From positions 34,631,212 to 34,695,211 of the forward strand of contig OY282609.1 in assembly GCA_958298945.1 (NCBI GenBank): DNA of 64,000 bases, in the 5' to 3' direction. A model generated the notes under the pieces. That model was not told where the DNA came from, made no database searches, and saw only the letters and a list, made by a program, of their open reading frames with translations. Source of the stretch: Atherix ibis. Its lineage: Eukaryota > Arthropoda > Insecta > Diptera > Athericidae. A program made the position numbers and the translations under genes. Position 1 is the stretch's first letter. Every line of letters begins with the position of its first letter. Below are positions 11,322 through 20,399 of the stretch, one piece after another.

Positions 11322-12485
11322 CAGGGTCGATTTTGTTTCATCGCCATTTTAGTTTTGATGACATTTGTCCGTTAGCATTTGACAGTTTGATAACAATTTG
11401 TTATAAAGCATCTGCTGCCGCAATAACGTTTTGAAATTATTAAAACATTTTATTTAAATAATTGTTTGATTGTGAATACGTGGAGAAAATTACCTGACTT
11501 TTTTGGTATTAATCATATGCCGAGCAAATCAACCATTCAGCATCTAAGGAATAACTTTGAAAATATGCATACACTGGGAGATAAAGCGAAGATTAGGTCA
11601 TAATTAAGCCAACGTACACCTGAAAAGATTGATGCAGTGAGGCAGAGTGTTGCTGAATGTCCGAGTACCTCTCATCGATGGCGTGCACAAAAATTGTGAA
11701 TATCTCCATCGTGTTTGTTAAAAAATAGACGACCACCATTTTTGTCAAAAAATTATTATGAGCGACGAAGCACACTTCGACTTGGCTGGCTTTGTTAATA
11801 AACAGAATAGTCACTATTGGGGTATTCAAAACCCTCAACTGATATGCCAAAGACCACTACACTCTTGTAGAGTAACTGTATGGTGCGGATCTTTGAGGAT
11901 GCTGGAGAAAATACTGTAACAATTCCTGGTGACCGTTATCGGGACATATTGGATTAATTATGTTAATATAACATGTGGTTACGACAAAACAGTACCACAT
12001 CATACACAGCTTATTCTATGATGCAAATTTCTCCTAAATTTTTACGAATAATGTCAAAAAGCGGTGATATCGACTGGCCCCTACAATTCCGTATTTGGAA
12101 CCTTTCCGATTTCTTCGTATGGGAAAACTTAAAGGAAAAGGGTTGAATAAACCAACCACATCCTCGATGCTTAAAGACAACATTCGAAACGAAATTTCGA
12201 GACATATTGAACAATTTTCTTCTGCCCGAATTGGATCAATTAGATCTATAGAATATGTGGTTCTAAAAAAATGGCACCACACCATAGACAGATCGATGCT
12301 TAAGGACAATATTTGAAACGAAATTGCTGAAATAAAACCGGAAGTCTACTAAAATGTTAGGAAAAATGTGCCTAAAAGAGTCTACTACAATGTTATTCAA
12401 TCAATAAAATATAAATTATAAAATTGTATTTCATTTAAAAATTATTTAAAAAAAAACTTTGATCTGGAACATAAAACGCTGCTTG
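11322..12485 (+). mobile_element. IS630/Tc3-like element, copy 1
   Basis: A degenerate element of 1164 bp between TA dinucleotides (11320-11321 and 12486-12487). The ends are similar but imperfect: CAGGGTCGATTTTG on the left and CAAGCAGCGTTTTATG reverse-complemented from the right. It is strongly similar along its length to the copy at 46762-47910. Transposase pieces are legible: an N-terminal HTH region near 11480-11560, TPEKIDAVRQSVAECPSTSH, EAHFDLAGFVNKQN near 11765, VTVWCG near 11878, and NKPTTSSMLKDNIRNEI at 12150. A block between the HTH and EAHF, present in copy 2, is deleted. About 32 bp near 12165 recurs at 12294. Non-functional. Confidence 0.7.
12165..12325. repeat. Direct duplication inside IS630-like copy 1
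   Basis: About 32 bp (12165-12196, starting CGATGCTTAAAGACAACATT) recurs at 12294-12325 with a few mismatches. It repeats the MLKDNI part of the transposase tail. This supports a segmental duplication of about 129 bp after insertion. Confidence 0.7.
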
Positions 12486-12487
12486 TA

Positions 12488-13126
12488 TTTATTATTTCGA
12501 ATCGTCTGTTCTTAGGAATAAACTCTAAATTTATAGGGACACGATAAACACATTTGAAGTAGTAATTAGGAAAACCACTTTTTGCCCCAAAGAAAAGAAA
12601 AGCTCGATAGTTTGAAAAGTAGTATGTCCGTGCTAAGGATTCATCCAGAACTTTCTCAAAACTTGTGGACTACACTGATATCTATGATTTCTATAAACCA
12701 CATCGTAAGGCAATTTTTTTATTCTTCAATTTCACAATTTTACTTTTTGTGCAATAAGTATTATAGCAAAATTGGAACTCTTAAATCTAGTTAAAAGAAT
12801 TCAAATGATATTGTGCTCATTCACGTGTGTTTCCAGTATTTTTAATTAGAAAGGATCAATCTGAGGTTATGTTGGAATTTTCGGAATGTGTCTAAGTAGC
12901 TGTGCTCCCAGCATAGATTGCTGTTAATCATTTATTTATTGCCAAAAATTGTCCTCTCTACTCACAAATTATTGTTATATATTTTAGAACCAAAACCAAT
13001 ATCGTGATCTCTTAAAATATATAATTTTCTAATAATACAAATAGGCTTATAAGCTCTTATTGAAATAAAGTATGTATCCTCAGCTTAAAAGTACATATTT
13101 TAAGGGGTTTCTCAATAGAAAAAATA
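12488..13126. other. AT-rich stretch, nothing recognised
   Basis: This lies between two transposons. The frame at 12582-12794 has no recognisable domain. Confidence 0.4.
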
Positions 13127-14124
13127 TGTTTTCAATCAACAAGTACTTAGCCTCACCATCCGATAGAACAGCTGTCACAAAAGAAATTTACCATCGTACA
13201 GTACATTCTTTTAGTAGCCTACTGTCAAAGTTTTAGTCGATTCCCTTCATTAGTTTTGTTTTGAGAGCCTTTGAAAGCGAGCGTGTCGGTCGGTTGTACA
13301 AAAATGGAAAAAGACCAATATCTTTCGGTGATTAGATTCTTGTTTTTGGAAGGGAAAACGCGCAGCGAAATCAAAGATCGCTTGGATGCTGTGTATGGTG
13401 ACTCTTCTCCTTCGATGGCGTTCATCAAGAATTGGTTCAACGAATTTGTTCCGAGGCCCAGGTACCCCGAAAACGGCTGCTACGGAGGAAAACGTTAAAA
13501 AAGTCCACGATCTCGTGTTGGCAAACCGTCGATTGAAGGTTCACGAGATAGCTGAGACTGTGGGCATCGCAGTAGGAACGGTGCATCATATTCTACATGA
13601 AGAACTGGGCATGAGAAAGCTGTCGGCGCGATGGGTGCCGCGTTTGCTCATACCGGAAAACAAGCGCAACCGTGAGACCACATCGGCGACGTGTTTGGGC
13701 TGTTTCAGCGCAATCCAGCGCAGTTCTTGCGTTGTTTCGTGACCGTCGACGAAACATGGATTCACTGGTACACACCAGAGACCAAGGAACAGTCGAAACA
13801 GTGGACTTCACCTGGCGAACGTGCTCCGAAGAAGGCGAAGACTGTTCGATCGGCCGGAAAGGTGATGATTACCGTTTTCTGGGATTCACAAGGTGTGATC
13901 CACATCGATTACCTCGAGAAGGGTAAAACAATCACGGGGCGCTACTATGCTGACATATTTTTGCTTCCCTCGAGAAAATGTATTTTTTGGACGAGTAAAA
14001 AAGTAAGAGCATTGCTGGGCCAAGTGCATCGAGCTTGAAGGCGATTATGTGGAAAATTAAATTGCCACCTTTCCAAAATTTTCGTTTTTCTTTTGTAGGC
14101 TAAGTACTTGTTGAATGACCTTCG
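13127..14124 (+). mobile_element. Mariner with internal deletion
   Basis: A short mariner of about 1 kb. An 18-bp perfect inverted repeat, TCAACAAGTACTTAGCCT, lies at 13136-13153 and, inverted, at 14097-14114. TA dinucleotides occur at 13125-13126 and 14125-14126, so those are the likely ends; the outermost 9-10 bases match poorly. The transposase lacks about a third of its length. Confidence 0.75.
13304..14060 (+). pseudogene. Mariner transposase, deleted and frameshifted
   Basis: The start is the ATG at 13304 (MEKDQYLSVIRFLFLEGKTR). The HTH region continues to FIKNWFNEF and then shifts frame near 13445. The second frame reads VHDLVLANRRLKVHEIAETV and linker RWVPRLL, then shifts again near 13690. 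The third frame carries the first catalytic Asp in VTVDETWIHWYTPETKEQ, then AGKVMITVFWDSQGVIHIDY. At GRYYAD the reading jumps to the C-terminus (CIELEGDYVEN in frame before the stop at 14058-14060). The segment with the HDNAP and SPDLAP motifs, and so both other catalytic aspartates, is missing. Non-functional; ends plus this deletion make it MITE-like. Confidence 0.85.
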
Positions 14125-14249
14125 TATGAGGCTATTTGTGAAATATCAATAAATTCTGTTACTATCGGTTATAATCATCAAGGTTTTTTAATTTATTCAT
14201 AAAAAGATACTTGCCTCAATAATGCTTAAAAATTATCCAATATTTTTAT

Positions 14250-14858
14250 TGCAACTTATCGTGCACTTTTTCCAAATCTATAATAGGTATAATTAGCGTT
14301 ATTCGTTGAACTGTGAAAAGTTTTGAAAGTAAACTTTCTTTGGACAAAGTTCGCGTACCAGTAAGACAAAGATCCGGTCGAAGTGCCGAGAGAATATTGC
14401 TGTCGTTCAGTTAACTCTTGATGTAGATCCATATTTAAAGATTTCAAGGTGGTCTCGATATTTGACACTCTGCCATAACAATATGACGTATTTGGCTGTT
14501 AGTTTTAGGCTAACATCCTTACAGAATTCTCATCACATAAGAATTGAAGCCTTTAGACTACAACAAACGCCCTGAGATGAAAATCCACTTCCCAGATGAG
14601 ATGCATTTTTATCTCCCTTGGATCGGCGAATAAACAAAATTGTCAATACTGCTCTGAAACCAATCTACAAATTATTTATGAGCAACCTTAACATTCCGAG
14701 AAAGTGACCGTTTGGTGTGGTTTATGCCACGGTAGCATCATCGATCATTGATGAGGAAGAAGTGACCATTACTGTCAATGATAAGCTGTCCAGATCGATG
14801 ATAACAAACTTTTTGTGGTTTGAATTGGAAAATATGATTTAACGAACGTACACAGATA
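14250..14858 (+). pseudogene. IS630/Tc3-like transposase, 5' part
   Basis: Degenerate plus-strand transposase of the DDE_3/Tc3 type. Near 14370 it reads RSGRSAERIL and then WSRYL, remnants of the GRSAENIAAV...RRSQEL helix-turn-helix region. Near 14630 it reads ANKQNCQYC, then EKVTVWCGL at about 14699 and EEVTITVNDKLSRSMI after it. The reading is cut at 14858 by a hAT insertion and resumes at 15999. Further relatives lie at 20500, 22880 and possibly 60040. Broken by frameshifts and stops. Confidence 0.7.
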
Positions 14859-14866
14859 GTCTATGC
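14859..14866. repeat. Left 8-bp target duplication of hAT
   Basis: GTCTATGC directly precedes the hAT left end and is repeated exactly at 15991-15998. Confidence 0.95.
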
Positions 14867-14997
14867 CATGGATGTCAAACTCGCGGCCCGCAACAAATAT
14901 TTTTGCGGCCCGGCCAATATATCGGCAATAATAATATATAATAATAAAATAACATATCGACGAAGAAAAAAATGAAATGTTTACTGCTTAAGGCCGG

Positions 14998-15103
14998 TAT
15001 GCAGCTCGAGCTAAGATAAATTTTCCTACGATTTTTAGCTAGCTAAATCGAAAACGAAAAATTTAGCCCACGATTTCGCCGGGCAGTACGCAGCTCGAGA
15101 GTG
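14998..15103. repeat. Repeated CGCAGCTCGAG-like motif in hAT
   Basis: GGTATGCAGCTCGAG near 15000 and CAGTACGCAGCTCGAG near 15088 are direct repeats about 90 bp apart, in a locally GC-richer stretch with GCTAGCTAAATCG between them. No inverted ends were found, so it is not called a separate element. Confidence 0.4.
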
Positions 15104-15320
15104 AAAACAAAGTCTCCATTGACAAGTCTCCAAGCGATTTCACTTTGGTTTTTGCTACAATTAAATGCACGGAACAATAATCAAAGATAAATGCTAGCTA
15201 AATTTTGAAGTGGAGATCGCGTAGTTTTGTACGATATATTAGTGCATGCACGTGCATGCACTTTGCTTTATTATTAATTATTACTTAATTCATATCAATC
15301 GCAGTTATTCCGTCTCTCTG

Positions 15321-15384
15321 GTAAGTTAACATTAATATTTTATTAAAATGTTTTATTATTTTTTGTTAACCGTGTTTATTCCAG
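15321..15384 (+). other. Putative 64-bp intron in hAT leader
   Basis: GTAAGT at 15321 matches the 5' splice consensus and TTTATTCCAG ending at 15384 matches a 3' splice site. The next ATG is the transposase start at 15400. The size suits a short insect intron. This is inferred from consensus sites only. Confidence 0.45.
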
Positions 15385-15399
15385 CCCTTTGTATTCAGT

Positions 15400-15823
15400 A
15401 TGTCTCTATCAAAACCAAGTGGTAGTAAAATTAAACGAAAAATCGCTGACGAACATAGAATATTCCAAGTAAAATGGGAATTAGAATATTTTTACTGTGA
15501 AATAAAAGATAAAATAATCTGCTTGATACGTAATAATACTATTAATGTACCAAAGTTATATAATATTAAACGTCATTACGAACAACACCAATCAAAATAT
15601 AACAATTACGAAGGATTAAGAAAAGTTGAAAAAGCTCAAGTTAGGGGTGAAAAAGCAACAGTCCATTTTTAGTAAAGTATTGCAAGAAAGTGAAGCGGCG
15701 GTACATGCAAGCTACGTCTTGTCCGAGTTGATAGCTAAACATTCGAAGCCTTTTACTGATGGTGATTTCATCAAGGAATGCCTTTCCGAGAAGAGATGTC
15801 AAGTATCAGGACGTAAACATTAA
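15400..15823 (+). pseudogene. hAT transposase N-terminal fragment
   Basis: The start at 15400 gives MSLSKPSGSKIKRKIADEHR. It continues with a degenerate BED-like zinc finger (YCEIKDKIICLIRNNT, then YNIKRHYEQH), in which one expected Cys of CLIC is Arg. A frameshift near 15635 moves the reading to a second frame: VKKQQSIFSKV, then HASYVLSELIAKHSKPFTDG and DFIKECL, stopping at 15823. This order (zinc finger, then AELIAK..KPF..GEF.KECL) is that of the GTF2IRD2/FAM200/ZBED5 hAT family. About 140 residues remain, and the RNase H-like catalytic core and hATC dimerisation domain are gone. Confidence 0.85.
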
Positions 15824-15840
15824 ATTTTTCTTGTTCTTTT

Positions 15841-15863
15841 CTATATATATATATATATATATA
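15841..15863. repeat. (AT)n microsatellite
   Basis: A run of about ten TA units lies just after the hAT fragment's stop codon. Confidence 0.9.
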
Positions 15864-15990
15864 AATGTTTATTATTGTATTATTTGAAATAAATATACGT
15901 TTCTATGAATATTGATTTTTTTTTGCGGCCCGCCTAAAGTTAAACCTTGTTTGTTTTGGCCCAAGTGTACCTATGAGTTTGACATCCCTG

Positions 15991-15998
15991 GTCTATGC
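15991..15998. repeat. Right 8-bp target duplication of hAT
   Basis: GTCTATGC, identical to 14859-14866, directly follows the right hAT end (CATCCCTG). Confidence 0.95.
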
Positions 15999-16310
15999 TA
16001 TAATCGATTAATTGCGATAAAAGTTTGTAGAGTCGATAAATTCGAGAAATAATAAGTTATAATTCAATAGCTTAGGACTTCTTCTTGTAGAGTTATTTAA
16101 AGTCATTGGTCTATGTCAGTAAACCACCAACCATTGATTCATTAAAATCAAATATTGAAAGATAAATACGTCAAATAGAGCACAAGATGGTCGAAAATTA
16201 GAATAATTGTATTTGGTTCTTTAAGCAAAGCAGAGGCGGTCATTCGAACAATGTTTCAGAACATAATTGCATTGACTATGATTCTGCCACATTTATTTTT
16301 TGTTTTATAT
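15999..16310 (+). pseudogene. IS630/Tc3-like transposase, 3' part
   Basis: The transposase cut by the hAT resumes here. From about 16075 the plus strand reads DFFL, stop, SYLKSLVYVSKPPTIDSLKS, then RQIEHKMVEN and QSRGGHSNNV. This is the FLWGY(L/V)KS.VY..KP..ID.L tail and the RGGH C-terminal motif of this Tc3-like lineage. Confidence 0.7.
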
Positions 16311-17662
16311 GGGACCAATAATCCAACCAGAAGGACCGCAAAATCTTCATAATACAATTTTATTTGAAAGTAATGCAAATCATCAGCTCATTAGTTTACG
16401 TTGTTTACTTTGCGTAAAGAAAGAGAACTATGAAAAACGCAGATTTTTAAAATAAGATACTTTCTAAAAACCCATTTCGACTTAGAATACCGAAAAATTT
16501 CTAGGACTGGTTGAAGAAAACAAATACTGTTACAATTACTTAATTATATTTTTTATTCTAGTTTTATTTTTAAGAATACATTATTATGGCATTGATAGAA
16601 ATGATAAAATTTCCATAAAATAAAATGTATGTAATTTTTAAATGTTTTTTAAAATGTACTATGTACATGGAATGTTTCCGCAAAAATTTGTTAATCTTTT
16701 ATGAGAAATTCTAAAATACAAAATTACGCTTCTACTCATCATTTTAAAATAATAATTTTGGAACGCCCCGTTCAATTGATTAATACTTATTTTTATGGTA
16801 AAATGTCAAAGCATCTAACCTATACTCGTATATAGATAGAATATATATAGATTCCAAATATACACTGAAGTTTTCGCAATGAAATTTTTTTTAAATATCA
16901 TTTTGAATATTTTGCAATATTTTTGTTAAAAAATAAATATTTGCATAGAAAATGTCTAACATAATTTAAAAATTCAAAAAAAAAGGCTTCCGAAAATTCA
17001 AAATAATTTCCTTTACTTCCGAAAACCTGTAAGAAACATTTTCTTATTTACTCGTTAATAATATATGATTTCCTTTTGCGAAATAATGTAGGAGCCACAA
17101 TATACGAGTATAGGATAATTATTTATTTAGAATGGTTTTTATTGAGAAAGCTTTTCCATAAAACCTTTATTTTCGTTACAACAAAATAAAAAAAAAAACA
17201 ATAATAAATAAAAAATTATTTTGTAATGTTTTAAAAAAATTTATTTCCAAATTTACCTTTCTCTAACGGATATGAAATGAAATATGATATTTTACCAACA
17301 ATACATTCAATCAGATTTCTTATTTTGATAGGAAAGAAAAATTCTAAATGATTGCGCACTTTTATTTCTTATAGGTAAGAGAGGAGCAGAAGAAAACCTA
17401 TTATTGGACGAAATCAAAAACTGAATTTTTTTTGACAGTTATCCAATTTTATAGAGAAGATTTTGCAAGAACGTATAATAAATTTAAAAGGATTGGAAGA
17501 CCTTGAGTTATATTTTTTCGATATAACTCAAGGTCTCCCATGTATCATAAATGGTTTTAGCTTAAGGTTGGTTTGGTATTGAGAGAAATCGATTTTTTTA
17601 ACTGCAAATTTCTGAGGAATACTTACTAGTCCAATAATATCCCGTTTTAAGCAGTACAATTA
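16311..17662. other. AT-rich stretch with one hairpin
   Basis: No gene seen. The only clear structure is the inverted repeat at 17498-17536. Confidence 0.45.
17498..17536. repeat. Perfect 16-bp inverted repeat, 7-nt loop
   Basis: Arms AGACCTTGAGTTATAT (17498-17513) and its exact reverse complement (17521-17536) flank TTTTTCG. It lies about 130 bp left of the intact mariner. Confidence 0.9.
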
Positions 17663-17691
17663 CGTAGGCTACTATATATATTTCTGGCCTA
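17663..17691 (+). repeat. Left terminal inverted repeat of intact mariner
   Basis: 29 bp, differing from the right repeat (18858-18886, inverted) at one base, the fourth. It is the expected transposase binding site. Confidence 0.93.
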
Positions 17692-17767
17692 GGCAACACT
17701 AAGTTTTGACGTACGACTATCATTTGTGTTGTTTACAGTGACTTGAAAAAATCAATTTGGCAAAAAA

Positions 17768-18820
17768 ATGGAATTAACTCGTGAACATTTTCGTGCGATC
17801 ATTTTTCACAACTTTCGACGTGGATTATCACGACAAGAGTGCATCGATGAACTTAAATCTTTGTATGGCTATGAAGCACCATCCTATAGCACTGTGAAAA
17901 ACTGGTACAACGAATTCAATCGTGGCCGACGCTCGCTCAAAGACGAATTCCGTGAAGGTCGTCCAAAAACAGCCGTTGTTCCAGAAAACATCGATGCCGT
18001 ATGTGAACTGATAATGCAAGACCGTCATGTGACATACCGTGAGATAGAGGCATGCCTAGGCATTTCTCCCACCAGCATACATTCGATATTGCATGAACAC
18101 CTGGCCGTAAAAAAGGTTTGTTCTCGTTGGATCCCGCACAATTTGACAATCGCTCAAAAAAAGGCTCGTGTGGATTGGTGTAAAGAAATGCTGAAAAAAT
18201 ACGATCGCGGTGCTTCAAAAGACGTTTATAAGATCGTCACAGGTGACGAATCATGGATCTATGCGTATGAGCCCGAAACAAAACAGCAATCGACCGTGTG
18301 GGTCTTCCAAGACGAGTCAAATCCAACGAAAGTTGTTCGTGGAAGAAGCACTTCGAAGCAAATGGTCGCTTGTTTCTTTGGCAAAACTGGTCATGTGGCG
18401 ACTGTTCCGCTTGTGCAACGTAGGACGGTCAATTCTGAGTGGTACACCACCATTTGTTTGCCTGAAGTCTTCGGAGAAATTCGAAAAACGAACAAGAGAA
18501 GTCGAATCATTGTGCACCATGACAATGCGAGCTCTCACACATCGGCTCAAACCAGCGCCTTTTTGACCGGACAAAACGTCGAATTGATGGGTCATCCTCC
18601 GTACAGCCCTGACTTGGCACCCAATGACTTCTTTTTATTCCCACACATCAAGAAAAAAATGCGTGGTCAACGATTTTCGTCGCCAGAAGATGCTGTTGAA
18701 GCATTCAAAAACCATGTTTTGGAGGTGTCTCAATCGGAGTGGAAAAAGTGCTTCGAAAATTGGTTTGAGCGCATGCAAAAGTGTATAAATCTTGATGGAG
18801 AATATTTTGAAAAACAATAA
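17768..18820 (+). CDS. Mariner transposase, intact, 350 residues
   Basis: A DD34D DNA transposase expected to act in the nucleus, binding the terminal repeats and excising and inserting the element at TA. Residues about 1-115 form two helix-turn-helix units (RQECIDELKSLYG with NWYNEFNRGRRS; VTYREIEACLGISPTSIHSI). The linker WIPHNL (121-126) matches WVPHEL of mariners. Catalytic residues are Asp160 (TGDESW), Asp252 (HHDNASSHT) and Asp287 (SPDLAPND), with exactly 34 residues between the last two. Length is normal for the family and there is no stop or frameshift. The ATG at 17768 is the first in frame and starts the conserved MELTREHFRA. An AATAAA overlaps the stop codon (18816-18821). I do not assign it to a named mariner subfamily. 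Confidence 0.95.
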   Translation: MELTREHFRAIIFHNFRRGLSRQECIDELKSLYGYEAPSYSTVKNWYNEFNRGRRSLKDEFREGRPKTAVVPENIDAVCELIMQDRHVTYREIEACLGISPTSIHSILHEHLAVKKVCSRWIPHNLTIAQKKARVDWCKEMLKKYDRGASKDVYKIVTGDESWIYAYEPETKQQSTVWVFQDESNPTKVVRGRSTSKQMVACFFGKTGHVATVPLVQRRTVNSEWYTTICLPEVFGEIRKTNKRSRIIVHHDNASSHTSAQTSAFLTGQNVELMGHPPYSPDLAPNDFFLFPHIKKKMRGQRFSSPEDAVEAFKNHVLEVSQSEWKKCFENWFERMQKCINLDGEYFEKQ

Positions 18821-18821
18821 A
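18816..18821 (+). promoter_or_regulatory. AATAAA overlapping transposase stop codon
   Basis: The polyadenylation hexamer spans the TAA stop (18818-18820). It would put the transcript end within the short 3' segment before the right terminal repeat. Confidence 0.5.
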
Positions 18822-18857
18822 ACCTTTTTCGTTGATAAATATTCGCATTTTCATTAT

Positions 18858-18886
18858 TAGGCCAGAAATATATATAGTAGCCCACG
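18858..18886 (-). repeat. Right terminal inverted repeat of intact mariner
   Basis: The 29-bp partner of 17663-17691, with one mismatch, followed by the TA target duplication. Confidence 0.93.
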
Positions 18887-18888
18887 TA

Positions 18889-20380
18889 TAACCCGTTTAT
18901 TTATAGAATAAAATTGAAACTTTTTTATTCTGCGCATTTTAACTTAGTGGAAAAAATCACTGATTCAGTTAATTTATACAATTTATAGCAATTCATTACC
19001 TCCACAGCTTTAGAAAAATCTTCTTATTGAAAATATTAGGGATTTGCAGCTCAAAATAATATTGTGGCTCAAAATATTCCAAAGAAAAATATCAAAAACA
19101 TATTTTGCATCGGAATTTTTTTTACAAACTCTGATACCGCTCCTTCCTTCATATCATTTTTAAAGCCCAAAATCAAAATGTAGCTCAAAAATCGTTCTAA
19201 AATACACGTATTTCATAAAATTTATTCTTACTTTAAAAATTAATTTCCATGATCCTTAATACTAATCCAGCTTTTATGTTTTTAAATCTCAAAGCTTTCA
19301 TCAAAAATTGATTTTTTTCGAGTACAAAATTCACTCAAAAGAAGATTTTTTTTCTTAATTTGTACTTATTTAAAGAAAAACGGCACTAAAAATAATTTTT
19401 CTTTAAAACAATATTCAAACTAAAAACATCATCAAATTCCAGATTGAAATGGGAAGTTGTAGTATGAAAAAATAATTTTGCAGATGTTAGAAATCGCAGA
19501 AAAAAAAATTATCTATGGATCTTAAAAGTTTCTACCAAAACTCTTCTTTTTTTTTGAATGGGCAATTTTTATGAGAATAATCAATTTTATGATAGTTTAG
19601 ATTAAATTCTTTTTTCTGTAGTTTTTCTAATTCTAATTAAGTTATTTGAGACTTGCAAATTTTCTAATTAAAGTTTATTCAAACTTATTTAATTTTAAAA
19701 ATAGTTTTTTCATTGATTTTTTTTCCTGAATAGAATACCATATATCTCTGCATCCTTTTTAATCAAATCTTATAAGATAACTTATAAATTTCCATTAAAT
19801 AACAAATATTCTAAACAAAATTCCTACAAATGGATATTCAACTGTAACAGCTACATTTTCTTTGGGTAATTAAATTATCATGAATCATCATATCGTTCGC
19901 CTTACAAAATTAAATTATCATGAATCATCAATGGCTGCCTAAAAAACATACACGTATGTGGGAGTATGTATCTTAGAAATTTACTAAGGAAAATGACAAA
20001 TTATCCCCGTGTCTTTATAATTAATGATAAACGTTATTATTTTCGATTACTTTGTGTGATCTATTTTTTTAAAGAGAATAATTAGTTTAATAGTTTTTGC
20101 TTGTGTAGGGGGGATGGTAGTTTAAAGATTTATTTAACCATATTTGAGTGATAACAAATGTATCTAAATTAACATAATCGTATGTCTATTATTTTTATTA
20201 ATTTGATTATGCCAAGAAAACAAAATAACATCGTTTGTTCCATTTTTTCACTACGCTGACGTAAATTTTTATGGTGAATGAGTTAAATTATATTAATTAA
20301 AATGACAAACGACTAAGGAAGAAGCTTTAAAAGTGTATAAGCAGAATATCTATTTTACAAAGAACATAAATTTCTATCCA
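18889..20380. other. AT-rich stretch with a short direct repeat
   Basis: No gene supported. It contains the 23-bp direct repeat at 19868-19930. Confidence 0.45.
19868..19930. repeat. 23-bp exact direct repeat
   Basis: The 23-mer at 19868-19890 (starting AATTAAATTATCATGAATCA) recurs exactly at 19908-19930 after a 17-nt spacer. Confidence 0.9.
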
Positions 20381-20399
20381 ATTGCAAAAAATACCACCG

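Larger units (their letters stand above)
14867..15990 (+). mobile_element. Non-autonomous hAT element (GTF2IRD2/ZBED type)
   Basis: A 1124-bp element with an exact 8-bp target duplication, the hAT hallmark. The inverted ends are CATGGATGTCAAACTC on the left and CAGGGATGTCAAACTC from the right: 16 bp, one mismatch. Both subterminal regions carry GCGGCCCG motifs, as in Charlie-like hATs. It keeps only the N-terminal part of a transposase and no catalytic domain, so it could move only with help from another element. It sits inside an IS630/Tc3-like transposase remnant. Confidence 0.92.
17663..18886 (+). mobile_element. Complete mariner element with intact transposase
   Basis: A 1224-bp element flanked by TA at 17661-17662 and 18887-18888. 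The terminal inverted repeats are 29 bp (17663-17691 and 18858-18886) with one mismatch, starting CGTAGGCTACTATATATATT. It holds one uninterrupted transposase gene, a leader of about 105 bp and a 3' segment of 66 bp. By preservation of ends and frame it is the youngest-looking DNA transposon in the window. Confidence 0.95.

Noticed and set aside
17828..18817. Several open frames antisense or out of phase to the intact mariner
   Set aside because: Shadows of the 350-codon transposase; no independent motif.
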